Shown here: positions 24,498-32,307 of the stretch, in pieces
How the letters are laid out: each line of letters opens with the position of its first letter
Position numbering within the stretch: position 1 is the stretch's first letter
Assembly (NCBI RefSeq): GCF_024172125.1
Contig: NZ_JAMZEA010000007.1
Coordinates: forward strand, 372,001 to 436,000
Origin: Actinomadura rupiterrae
GTDB lineage: Bacteria; Actinomycetota; Actinomycetes; Streptosporangiales; Streptosporangiaceae
Direction: 5' to 3'
DNA length: 64,000 nt
The notes under the pieces: model-generated
What the model saw: only the letters and a program-made list of their open reading frames with translations
Database searches by the model: none
Told to the model about the DNA's origin: nothing
Translations under genes and position numbers: made by a program

Positions 24498-25825
24498 CAG
24501 AGGGACCTCGCGCAGCGGAAGCCGCTGAAGATCTGGCGGCGGATCGGGTAGTCCCAGTTGCGGAACGAGCCGCGCACGGCCAGCGGGTGCGTCGCCCAGG
24601 AGCCCCCTCGCAGGACCTTGTAGTCAGGCCCGAAGAAGACCTCCGAGTACTCCTTGTAGGGGAAGGACTGGAATCCGGGGTAGCCGTAGAAGTCGGTGGA
24701 CGTCCACTCCCACACGTCACCGATCATCTTGCGCACGCCATAGGCGGACGCGCCGGACGCATAGGTTCCGGACTCGGTCGGGTGCAGAAGGCGCTGGCCG
24801 AGGTTGGCGCGTCCCTCCTCCCAGGTGTCACCCCACGGATAGCGGCGGGAACGCCCGGTTTCAGGGTCGTGCCTAGCGGCCTTCTCCCATTCGGCCTCGG
24901 TGGGCAGCCGCTTGCCCGCCCAACGGGCGTACGCGTCCGCTTCATACCAGCACACGTGCTGGACGGCCTCGTTCGGCGGCAGGGGCTCGACGCGTCCGAA
25001 ACGACGTCTCACCCAAGTTAGACCCTCTAGCGTCCAGAAGGCGGGTGCGCGCTTGCCGGAGGAGTTCCGCCATTCCCAGCCGGCCTCCGTCCACCAGCGG
25101 GGCTCGTCGTAGCCGCCGTCCTCGATGAACCGCTGGTAGGCGGCGTTGGTGACGGGCTCGGTGTCGATGTAGTAGGCGGGGACGTCCACCACATGGCCCG
25201 GACGCTCGTTGTCGTAGGCCCACGGGTCGTCCGAGGTGCCCATGGTGAACGGCCCGGCCGGCACCAGCACCTCGGACGCCTCGACGAGCGAGACCGGCAG
25301 ATCCGGCGCGGCGCGGTCGAGGAGCGCGGGCTCGCCCTTCCGCAGCTGGTGCGTCGCGAGCATCGTCTCGTCGTGCTGGTGCTCGTGCTGGACGACCATC
25401 CCGTACACGAACCCGCCCGAGGTGAGCGGGTTCGCCGGGTCGAAGCGCACCCGCTCCAGGGAGTCGAGCACCTTCGTCCGGACCTCGGCGATGTAGGCGC
25501 GCGCATCGTCCGGCGACAGCAGCGGCAGCGTCGGACGCGCCGACCGCGGATGCTCGAACGCGTCGTACAGGTCGTCGATCTCCGGGCGCATCGGCGTGAT
25601 CCCGGCGGCGGCGCGCAGCAGCCACAGCTCCTCGTAGTTGCCGACGTGCGCCAGGTCCCAGACCAGCGGCGACATCAGCGGCGAGACCTGCGCGGTCAGC
25701 TCGGGCCGCGGCAGCGCCCCGGTGGTGAGGCCCAGGCTGCGGTCGCGCGCGGCGGACAGCTCCGCCGCGACCAGTTCCTTCAGGGCGTCCTCGTTCGGCG
25801 CGCCCTCGGTCGGTGCGGTCAGCAT
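24497..25825 (-). CDS. egtB: Ergothioneine sulfoxide synthase EgtB
   Basis: A 442-residue non-haem iron enzyme joining hercynine to gamma-glutamylcysteine (or cysteine) with O2 to give the sulfoxide. The N-terminal DinB-like domain carries the three iron His: one in LVWDLAHVGNYEE and two in VVQHEHQHDETM. The C-terminal formylglycine-generating-enzyme-like domain shows RLPTEAEWEKAARHD, GDVWEWTSTDF and VLRGGSWAT, ending in FSGFRCA. ATG with AGGAGGCC upstream, overlapping the end of egtA by 7 bp. The stop overlaps the first egtC-like mini-ORF. Confidence 0.96.
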   Translation of the reverse strand: MLTAPTEGAPNEDALKELVAAELSAARDRSLGLTTGALPRPELTAQVSPLMSPLVWDLAHVGNYEELWLLRAAAGITPMRPEIDDLYDAFEHPRSARPTLPLLSPDDARAYIAEVRTKVLDSLERVRFDPANPLTSGGFVYGMVVQHEHQHDETMLATHQLRKGEPALLDRAAPDLPVSLVEASEVLVPAGPFTMGTSDDPWAYDNERPGHVVDVPAYYIDTEPVTNAAYQRFIEDGGYDEPRWWTEAGWEWRNSSGKRAPAFWTLEGLTWVRRRFGRVEPLPPNEAVQHVCWYEADAYARWAGKRLPTEAEWEKAARHDPETGRSRRYPWGDTWEEGRANLGQRLLHPTESGTYASGASAYGVRKMIGDVWEWTSTDFYGYPGFQSFPYKEYSEVFFGPDYKVLRGGSWATHPLAVRGSFRNWDYPIRRQIFSGFRCARSL

Positions 25826-27168
25826 CGGGAGGCCTCCTCGGCGAACGCGGGGCTGAGGCCCCGCTCGACGTAACGGTCGGCGTATTCGGCGACCACCGGG
25901 ACGAGCGCGCCCGCGCCCATCCGCGGAAGCGCGGCGAGCGCGGCGCCGAAACACGTCCGCGCCGCCTCGGCGAGCACCGGATCGGCAAGCCCCCTCCGGG
26001 CCGCCAGAACCCACCAGTCCCCAGCGCCCGCGCCGTTCACACCGCCCCCGGCGCACGCGCCGGGCACAGCGCGCGGGTCGGACACAGCGCGCGGGTCGGA
26101 CGCGGTGGCGGTGTGCGGGTTGGCGGGGGCGGGTGGGGGGAGGGTGAAGGGGGCGGTGGCGGCCTCGGCGGCGGCGGAGGCTTCGGGGTCGTCCAGGAGG
26201 GCGGTCGCCAGCGCGACCGGGACGGCCCAGTAGGGCTCGGGCAGGGCGTCGATCATGCGCAGTTCGAGCCAGCCGCGCGGGCGGACGGGCGGGAACAGCG
26301 TGGACAGGTGGTACTCCAGGTCGGCGGCCGTCGGCTCGCCCTTGTCCAGCCACTCGGCGAAGGTCATGCCGGGGTCGGAGATCCAGCGGTCGCCCGGCCC
26401 GCGGACGAGCATGACCCGCGCGTCCAGCGCGTACCGGGTCCAGGCGTCGGCGGGGCTCTCGGCGGCGTCGGCCAGCACCGAGCGGGTGCGGCACGGGTCC
26501 AGCTCGGTCCAGATGGCCTGCCGGGTGGACGCCCAGCCGGTGCGCCGCCCGGCGCGCCAGGGCGAGTTCGCGAAGGCGGCGACGAGCACCGGGCCGAGCG
26601 CGTGCACCAGCCGCCAGCGCCGGGCCGCGTCCGCCTCGTCCGCGCCGATGTCCAGGTTCACCTGGACGGACGCGGTGGAGCACATCATCTGCGGCCCGAC
26701 GTCGGGGAAGCCGCGCGCGACGTAGTAGTCGCGCATGGACAGGTACCGCGGGTGCTCGCTCTGGAACCCCGGCGGACGGTGCGGATCGACGCCGTGTCCC
26801 GTGAGGGCCAGCCCGGCGGGCGCCAGGGCGGCGCGGACGTGGGCGATGTCCCGGGTCAGCGCCCCGTGCAGCAGGGCCAGGTTCGGAAAGGGGGCGGAGC
26901 TCAGTTCCAGCTGGCCGCCGGGCTCGTAGGTGACGGTGCTGCCGCCGGGCGGGGGCCCGGCCCGCTCGACGGCGGCGCGGACGGGCGCGGCCGGGACCGG
27001 CGCCCCGGGCTCGCGCGGATCGGTGACGAACCATTCGGTCTCCGCCCCGACGGTTCCGGGCGGTCCGGTCTTGAAGCACGTGCCGACGACGTGGCGGCGG
27101 ACGTCCCCGGGGCGCAGGCGGCGAGAATTCTCGATCACAGGTTCGAATCCTTCCCTGCTGAAACGCAT
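25819..27168 (-). CDS. egtA: Glutamate-cysteine ligase EgtA
   Basis: A 449-residue ATP-dependent ligase of the GCS2/EgtA group that supplies gamma-glutamylcysteine to EgtB. Seen: GAETEWFV near the N-terminus, YEPGGQLELSSAP, MMCSTASVQVNLD, FANSPW, and WLELRMIDALPE, all typical of actinobacterial EgtA. An insertion near residues 350-380 is low-complexity and contains the repeat DPRAVSDPRAV. First gene of the egt operon, with ATG at 27168. A 14-bp palindrome lies 4 bp upstream. Divergent from the sigma-like gene at 27421. Confidence 0.92.
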   Translation of the reverse strand: MRFSREGFEPVIENSRRLRPGDVRRHVVGTCFKTGPPGTVGAETEWFVTDPREPGAPVPAAPVRAAVERAGPPPGGSTVTYEPGGQLELSSAPFPNLALLHGALTRDIAHVRAALAPAGLALTGHGVDPHRPPGFQSEHPRYLSMRDYYVARGFPDVGPQMMCSTASVQVNLDIGADEADAARRWRLVHALGPVLVAAFANSPWRAGRRTGWASTRQAIWTELDPCRTRSVLADAAESPADAWTRYALDARVMLVRGPGDRWISDPGMTFAEWLDKGEPTAADLEYHLSTLFPPVRPRGWLELRMIDALPEPYWAVPVALATALLDDPEASAAAEAATAPFTLPPPAPANPHTATASDPRAVSDPRAVPGACAGGGVNGAGAGDWWVLAARRGLADPVLAEAARTCFGAALAALPRMGAGALVPVVAEYADRYVERGLSPAFAEEASRC

Positions 27169-27171
27169 CAG

Positions 27172-27185
27172 GAATCATGTGATTC
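27172..27185. promoter_or_regulatory. 14-bp palindrome just upstream of egtA
   Basis: GAATCA-TG-TGATTC is a perfect inverted repeat ending 4 bp before the egtA ATG, inside the likely leader. It could be an operator for control of ergothioneine synthesis. No regulator gene is adjacent, and the rest of the 250-bp gap up to 27421 shows no clear promoter that I would defend. Confidence 0.4.
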
Positions 27186-27420
27186 AGCTAACAATCCCCA
27201 AACGGGCCCCAAATCGGCAGGAAGCGCCGCCCTTCCGGATCTTCCGGGGCGCGACAGCGGACCCCGCACGTCGCGTTGATTTCCGGAATGCACTAGAGTC
27301 CCGTTTCCCACCGGTCCGCCCCGAGCCCTGCCCCTTCCGCTCCGGCGGCCACCGGTCGGCTCCCGACGGCTCTGCCCGAGCCGCCCCAGGCTCGTCCGAG
27401 CCGCCCACATCGGAGGTCAC

Positions 27421-28641
27421 ATGCGCGGGGACCCGGCTTCCCTCTACGACGCGCACGCCGCCCGCCTCTACGCGCACGGCTGGTCGCTGCTCGGCGACGA
27501 CGCGGCGGCGGCGGTGCACGACGCCTTCGTGGCGGCGGTCCGGCACCCGCCGCGCGGCGACGTCGTGCTCTGGATGTACGCGCTGTCCCGCACCGCGGCC
27601 GAGTCCCGCGGCGCGTTCTCCCGGCCGTGGCACGTCGCCGCCGCCGAGCACGACCCGCTGCTGCGCGCCGCCGCGGCCCTCCGCGCCGAGCAGCGCGAGG
27701 CCCTGCTCCTGGACGCGGGCGAATGGCTGGAGCTTCCGGACATCGCGCGCATCCTCGGGCTCGCGCCCGACACCGTCCGGCAACTGCTGCACAGCGGCCG
27801 CACCCGGCTCGAACGCGGCGTGCTGGACGCGCTGATGCGCGGCGAGGCCGGCGCCGGAGCCGCCGAGGTCATCGCCGCGTTCGAGAAGGGCACGCTCCCG
27901 CGCCTGCTGGCCGGCCGCGCCCCCGAAGCCCTGCCGGAACCGCTGCGCGACAGCGTCCTCGCGTCCTACGAGCGCGAGGTGGACGAGCCGTCCCCGACCG
28001 CGACGTCCCCGAGCCCCCTCGTGGTGATCGGCTCCGCGGCACTCGGCGCCCCCGCGCCGGGAACCGCCGCGCACAAGGCCGCCGCCAGCGGACGCAAGCG
28101 GTCCGGCCGCAGGCTCGGCGCCGTCGCGGGTCTCGCCGCCTCGGCCGCCGCCGCGGTCGGCATGCTCGCGTCCTGGACGGCGTCGCGCGGCAGCAGCGCG
28201 GGCTCGATCGAGCCGTCCGCGCGGACGGACCGCACCGCCTCGGTCACCGGCGCCACCGGCCCGTCCACCACGGCGAAGGCCCCCGGCCTCACCGGCACCG
28301 AGCGGACGATCGGCACCACCCCGCCCGGCTCCGGCGACGGCGTGACCACTTCGCAGCCGGGCTCCGCGCCCGAAGCGGGCGGCCCGCCGTCGAGCGGCTC
28401 GCCGTCCTCGCCGTCCACCCCGCCGTCCACCGGCCCCGGCACGGGCTCCCCGACCGGCCCCGGCACGGGCACCGCCCCGCCGAGCACCACGCCGCCGTCG
28501 ACGCCCCCGCCGTCCAGCCCGCCCCCGTCCAACTCCGGGTCGACCGGCCCGTCCACCCCGCCGCCGACGGTCCCCCCGACCCAGCCGGAGCCCACCCCGG
28601 CCCCGAGCCCCACCGGAACCCCCACCTCCACCGGCAACTGA
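27421..28641 (+). CDS. Membrane-anchored sigma-factor-like protein with Pro/Ser/Thr-rich tail
   Basis: A 406-residue protein of unusual build. Residues 1-60 resemble ECF sigma region 2 (SLYDAHAARLYAHGWSLLG, DAFVAAVR). Residues 90-140 resemble sigma region 4 with a helix-turn-helix (LPDIARILGLAPDTVRQLLHSGRTRL). A basic segment (GRKRSGRR) then leads into one hydrophobic helix near 230-255. The last 150 residues are a low-complexity Pro/Ser/Thr/Gly tail that would lie outside the cell. It could be a tethered sigma factor or a sigma-derived signalling protein. Divergent from egtA; no anti-sigma gene is adjacent. A strong terminator follows. Confidence 0.7.
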   Translation: MRGDPASLYDAHAARLYAHGWSLLGDDAAAAVHDAFVAAVRHPPRGDVVLWMYALSRTAAESRGAFSRPWHVAAAEHDPLLRAAAALRAEQREALLLDAGEWLELPDIARILGLAPDTVRQLLHSGRTRLERGVLDALMRGEAGAGAAEVIAAFEKGTLPRLLAGRAPEALPEPLRDSVLASYEREVDEPSPTATSPSPLVVIGSAALGAPAPGTAAHKAAASGRKRSGRRLGAVAGLAASAAAAVGMLASWTASRGSSAGSIEPSARTDRTASVTGATGPSTTAKAPGLTGTERTIGTTPPGSGDGVTTSQPGSAPEAGGPPSSGSPSSPSTPPSTGPGTGSPTGPGTGTAPPSTTPPSTPPPSSPPPSNSGSTGPSTPPPTVPPTQPEPTPAPSPTGTPTSTGN

Positions 28642-28650
28642 CCCAAAGCA

Positions 28651-28688
28651 CGAGAAACGCCCCCGCCTCACGGCAGGGGCGTTTCTCG
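28651..28688. terminator. Hairpin terminator after the sigma-like gene
   Basis: A 13-bp perfect stem, CGAGAAACGCCCC (28651-28663) with GGGGCGTTTCTCG (28676-28688), and a 12-nt loop, followed by TTTCGT. It starts 9 bp after the stop codon. Confidence 0.88.
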
Positions 28689-28757
28689 TTTCGTCCAGCT
28701 GAGTCCAGGTGAGGCAGCCGCACGGGCCGACCGCGCCCGGGGCCGCGGGATGCTGCG

Positions 28758-29492
28758 TCAGGCGGCGGCCGGGAGGGCGGCCGGGGGCTGGGCGGCCTGG
28801 GAGCGGCGGGCGTAGGCGGGGCTGGTGGCGGACATGGCGGGGCCGGGGCCGATCTTGGCCAGGGCAGGGAGGACGAAGCGGGCGCGGCGGCGCCGGCGGA
28901 CGGTCATCAGGGCGCCCAGGGCGGTGCCCGTGGCCATCGCGACGACGTGGCCGACGGCGGCGACCTCCAGGCTGGTCAGGCCCTCGAAGAGGTAGGGGGA
29001 CAGCACGGCCAGCGCGGCGGCGGCCAGCACCCGGGCGGTCTTGCCCGGGCCGAACAGGATCGTGGCGACCAGGGCCGCGGCGAGGACGTAGGACGGTCCG
29101 ACGTCGCTGATGTCGCGGACCGACGCGGTGAGCGAGCCGAACTCCAGCCGGACGGCCGCCAGGCCCTCGCTGACGAGGGTTCCGGCCACGTGTGCCGTCA
29201 CGACCAGCAGGAGGGCGCGCAGGTTGCCGAAGCGGCGCGCGACCGGGAACAGGCCGAGCCCCATGACCACGAGCTGCACCGCCTGCGCGGCGTGCTCGCC
29301 CTCGGCGACGAAGGCCGAGGTGACCAGGGTGCCGATCGGGTTCCAGGAGAGGTTGTCGAGGTTGGTGCTGCACCACGCGATCAGCGTCTGGCGGGCGGGC
29401 TCGGTCAGCAGGTAGAGCTGCACGAACCCGGACGCGGCGAACAGGACGAGGAACAGGAGCGGCACGGGATACCGCCGGAGGAAGCCACCCAT
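28758..29492 (-). CDS. Rhomboid-like membrane protein
   Basis: About 244 residues with five to six hydrophobic segments and a short Ala/Pro tail. It resembles the actinobacterial rhomboid-like group. A Ser lies in DVGPSYVLAAAL where active rhomboids have GxSG, and a His in AAVGHVVAMATGTALG occupies the place of the catalytic His; both could be functional, but the GxSG glycine is Tyr. It may be a divergent protease or a pseudo-enzyme. Start MGGFLRRYP is chosen just before the first helix; MTGDFERL at 29579 is an alternative with AAGGGG very close upstream. Confidence 0.65.
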   Translation of the reverse strand: MGGFLRRYPVPLLFLVLFAASGFVQLYLLTEPARQTLIAWCSTNLDNLSWNPIGTLVTSAFVAEGEHAAQAVQLVVMGLGLFPVARRFGNLRALLLVVTAHVAGTLVSEGLAAVRLEFGSLTASVRDISDVGPSYVLAAALVATILFGPGKTARVLAAAALAVLSPYLFEGLTSLEVAAVGHVVAMATGTALGALMTVRRRRRARFVLPALAKIGPGPAMSATSPAYARRSQAAQPPAALPAAA

Positions 29493-29720
29493 CACGCTCG
29501 GCAGGCTAGTTCGGGCCCGGGAGTGGTACGGCCGATACGGGAAAAACTCCCCGCTCAAACGCTCGAAATCGCCAGTCATGCCCCTTGGTTCCCGGTGCCG
29601 GTGCGGCAGCGGCGCCCACCTCGCGCAACGTGCCGCGTCTCCTCCATGGTCGGGGGGAGAACGCGGCACGAGCGCTTCGGTCGTCCGGGGTTAGTGAGCT
29701 ATGGCTTCCGGGTTAGGTGC

Positions 29721-29755
29721 CGGTAAGGGGCGCCGGGCGAGGCGGCTCCTTACCG
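29721..29755 (-). terminator. Possible terminator downstream of the DHA2 exporter gene
   Basis: CGGTAAGG (29721-29728) pairs with CCTTACCG (29748-29755), and the intervening GC-rich sequence can extend the stem partly. It lies 29 bp past the exporter stop. No T-run follows, so strength is uncertain. The rest of the gap between 29493 and 29783 shows no gene. Confidence 0.45.
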
Positions 29756-29783
29756 GCCCCAGGCCCCCGGCCGGCGGGCCCGG

Positions 29784-31379
29784 TCAGACGGCGGCGGCGC
29801 CGTCCACCGGGGTCTGGCCTCGGCGGACGAGGAGGGCGGCGAGGATGGCGACGCCGGCCACGGCGCCCGCGACGGTCAGCGAGGTCTGGAAGCCGTCCAT
29901 GAAGGCGAGGTGGCTTCCGGTGGTGATGGCGTGCGCGGCCGGGGCCGGGGTGCCCGGCGGGACGGGCGCGACGCCCTGGGAGACCAGGCCGGTCTGGCCG
30001 GCCAGCTGGTGCGCGGCCGGGCCCGGGACGCCGGCCCCGGTCAGCCGGTCGGTGAGGACGTGGCCGACCTTGGTGGACAGCAGCACGCCGAGCACCGAGG
30101 TGCCGAGCACGCCGCCGAGCTGCGAGGCGGTCTGCTGGAGGCCGCCCGCGACGCCGGCGAGGTGCGCGGGGGCGTTGCCGACGATGGCCTCGGTCCCGGC
30201 GACGATCACCATGCCGAACGCGAGCCCGACCAGCACGAACCAGGGCCAGAGCTGGATGTAGGGGGCGTCCACCCCGATCCGGGAGAGGCCGAACATCGCG
30301 GCGGAGGTGAACGCCATGCCGAGCACCAGCGGCAGGCGCGGGCCGAACTTGCTGGTCAGGAACCCGGCGATGGGCGAGGCGACGATGAAGATCCCGGTCA
30401 TCGGCAGCATCCGGACGCCGGACTGCACCGGGGACAGGCCGTGCACGGCCTGCAGGTACAGGGTGATGAAGAAGATCGTCCCGAACATCGCGAAGAAGCC
30501 GAGCACGATCAGCCCGGTCGCGGCCGACAGGGACACCGAGCGGAACAGCGAGAGCGGCAGCACCGGGTGCTTGACCCGCAGCTCGGCGATCACGAACGCG
30601 ATGCCGAGGACGACCGCGGCGGCGAACGAGGCGAGCGGGGTGGTGTGCCCGAAGCCGTGCTCGCCGGCCTTGATCAGGCCCCAGACCAGGAAGAACAGGG
30701 ACGCGGTGAGCAGCGCGACGCCGACCAGGTCGAACGATCCGGCGGCCTCCTCGTCCTTGGACTCGCGGATCACCCAGAGGCCGACGAGCAGCGCGACCAC
30801 GCCGAGCGGCGCGTTCAGGAAGAAGACCGACTCCCAGTTGACGTGCTCGACCAGCAGGCCGCCGACGATCGGGCCGCCCGCGATGGAGATGCCGACGGTG
30901 GCGCCCCAGATGCCGATGGCGGCGTTCAGCTTCTCGGCCGGGAAGGTGTTGCGCAGGATCGCCAGGCTGGCCGGTTGCAGGAGCGCCCCCGCGAAGCCCT
31001 GCACGACGCGCCAGAAGACGACCATGCCGAGCCCGCCGGACAGGCCGATGGCGAGCGAGGCGATGGCGAAGCCGATCACGCCGGCGAGGAAGGTGCGCTT
31101 GCGGCCGAACCGGTCGGCGATCTTCCCGGCCGGGATCAGCGATACGGCGAGCGAGAGCAGGTAGGCGTTGGTGACCCACTGCAGGCCGGACAGCGAGGCG
31201 TGCAGGTCGTGCGCGATGGCCGGGTTGGCGACCGACACCACGGTGGCGTCGAGGCCGACCATCATCACGCCGAGCGCGACGGCGATGAGGGTGAGCCAGG
31301 GGTGGCCGTGGCCGGGCCGCGACCGCGCGCGGGCTTCCGACGGCGGTAGCAGCAGGTCGGGACTGGAGGTCTGAGCCAT
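29784..31379 (-). CDS. MFS drug exporter, DHA2 (EmrB/QacA) family
   Basis: A 531-residue transporter with about fourteen hydrophobic segments. DHA2 hallmarks are visible: ALGVMMVGLDATVVSVANPAIA in helix 1, GKIADRFGRKRTF (motif A), FWRVVQGFAGALLQPASLAIL (motif C region) and VNWESVFFLNAPLG. It should export hydrophobic or cationic drugs by proton antiport. Start MAQTSSPD is chosen for its GAGGA site 9 nt upstream. Divergent from a TetR gene, with overlapping palindromes in the shared promoter, the usual exporter/repressor arrangement. Confidence 0.92.
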   Translation of the reverse strand: MAQTSSPDLLLPPSEARARSRPGHGHPWLTLIAVALGVMMVGLDATVVSVANPAIAHDLHASLSGLQWVTNAYLLSLAVSLIPAGKIADRFGRKRTFLAGVIGFAIASLAIGLSGGLGMVVFWRVVQGFAGALLQPASLAILRNTFPAEKLNAAIGIWGATVGISIAGGPIVGGLLVEHVNWESVFFLNAPLGVVALLVGLWVIRESKDEEAAGSFDLVGVALLTASLFFLVWGLIKAGEHGFGHTTPLASFAAAVVLGIAFVIAELRVKHPVLPLSLFRSVSLSAATGLIVLGFFAMFGTIFFITLYLQAVHGLSPVQSGVRMLPMTGIFIVASPIAGFLTSKFGPRLPLVLGMAFTSAAMFGLSRIGVDAPYIQLWPWFVLVGLAFGMVIVAGTEAIVGNAPAHLAGVAGGLQQTASQLGGVLGTSVLGVLLSTKVGHVLTDRLTGAGVPGPAAHQLAGQTGLVSQGVAPVPPGTPAPAAHAITTGSHLAFMDGFQTSLTVAGAVAGVAILAALLVRRGQTPVDGAAAV

Positions 31380-31416
31380 GGGACGTCCTCGGATGACGAA
31401 GGTTGGTAGAGTTAAA

Positions 31417-31442
31417 GTGTCATACAGTGACACATGTCGTCA
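31417..31442. promoter_or_regulatory. Overlapping palindromic TetR operators
   Basis: GTGTCA-N5-TGACAC (31417-31433) is a perfect inverted repeat. It overlaps TGAC-N7-GTCA (31428-31442). The sites lie 38-63 bp upstream of the exporter start and upstream of the TetR promoter at 31490, so one repressor could control both. Confidence 0.7.
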
Positions 31443-31489
31443 AGCGCCAAGCTTCATTCCATGACGTAAGACACACGATGACAGTTCAA

Positions 31490-31518
31490 TGGACGGAGGG
31501 CGAATGGGCCGCTACAAT
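31490..31518 (+). promoter_or_regulatory. Promoter of the TetR gene, leaderless type
   Basis: TGGACG at 31490-31495 and TACAAT at 31513-31518 are separated by 17 bp. The start codon ATG at 31525 lies 6 nt after the -10, where transcription would begin, which predicts a leaderless mRNA. Confidence 0.55.
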
Positions 31519-31524
31519 CCGGTC

Positions 31525-32172
31525 ATGACCGCGCCCGCTCCCGAGACCGAGCCCACCCCGCCTCCCGGTCGGCGCGAACGCAAGAAGCAGGCGACCCGCG
31601 AGGCCCTCCTCGACGCCGCTTTCCGGCTGTTCGCCGAGCAGGGGTTCGAGGCCACCACCGTCGAGCAGATCGCCGAGGCCGTCGACGTGTCGGCCCGGAC
31701 GTTCTTCCGCTACTTCGCGTCCAAGGAGGACGTGGCGCTGACCTCGCAGGAGGAGCAGTTCTACGCCATGCTGGACGAGTTCCGGCGGCGTCCGGCGGAC
31801 GAGTCCGTCCTGTCCGCGATGCGGCACTCCGGGACGCGGCTGATCGAGGCGATGGAGGCCGACGGCCAGGCGGACGAGCGGATGTCCCGGTTCGACTGCC
31901 TGATGCGCCTCACCGAGGAGAGCCCGGCCCTGCGCGCGGGCAGCATGGAGCGCACCCGCCGCAAGAACGACGAGATGACCCGCGCCGTCGCCGAGCGGAT
32001 GGGCGCCGACCCCGACCGCGACCTGCGCCCCCGGATGTTCGCCGCGATGGCCTCCACCGCGTTCATGGTCGCCGCCGACGCCTACCGCATGGGCATCGGC
32101 GGCTTCGACTCGTTCTCCGAGGCCGTGGACGCCGCGTTCGAGATCCTCGAACAGGGCTTCTCCGGCTGCTGA
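31525..32172 (+). CDS. TetR-family regulator of the DHA2 exporter
   Basis: A 215-residue repressor. The N-terminal helix-turn-helix is clear (ATREALLDAAFRLFAEQGFEATTVEQIAEAVDVSARTFFRYFASKEDVAL). The C-terminal ligand domain is helical and not diagnostic. Start MTAPAPE is preferred because it sits 6 nt after a good -10; ATG codons at 31489 and 31504 lie within or before that promoter, though 31504 has GGAGGG upstream. Divergent from the exporter, so it most likely represses it until a drug-like ligand binds. Confidence 0.88.
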   Translation: MTAPAPETEPTPPPGRRERKKQATREALLDAAFRLFAEQGFEATTVEQIAEAVDVSARTFFRYFASKEDVALTSQEEQFYAMLDEFRRRPADESVLSAMRHSGTRLIEAMEADGQADERMSRFDCLMRLTEESPALRAGSMERTRRKNDEMTRAVAERMGADPDRDLRPRMFAAMASTAFMVAADAYRMGIGGFDSFSEAVDAAFEILEQGFSGC

Positions 32173-32307
32173 CCGCCTGATCCGGCCGCCCCGTCCGCCT
32201 CGGCCTGCTCAGGCACCGGCCGGCGACCGCCTCTCCGCAGAGCACGGCGGGGTGAGGTTCGGCGTGTGGCGGGTGATTGTCGCCGGGGGTCGCTACCATC
32301 GCGGCCC

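Noticed and set aside
24497..27178. A single 893-codon minus-strand frame seeming to fuse a long protein to EgtB
   Set aside because: The first half is egtA read in the wrong frame; EgtB proper starts at 25825 with AGGAGG, and EgtA has its own frame to 25819.
27276..27299. TTGATT and TAGAGT as a promoter for the sigma-like gene
   Set aside because: The spacing is only 12 bp, too short for a vegetative promoter.
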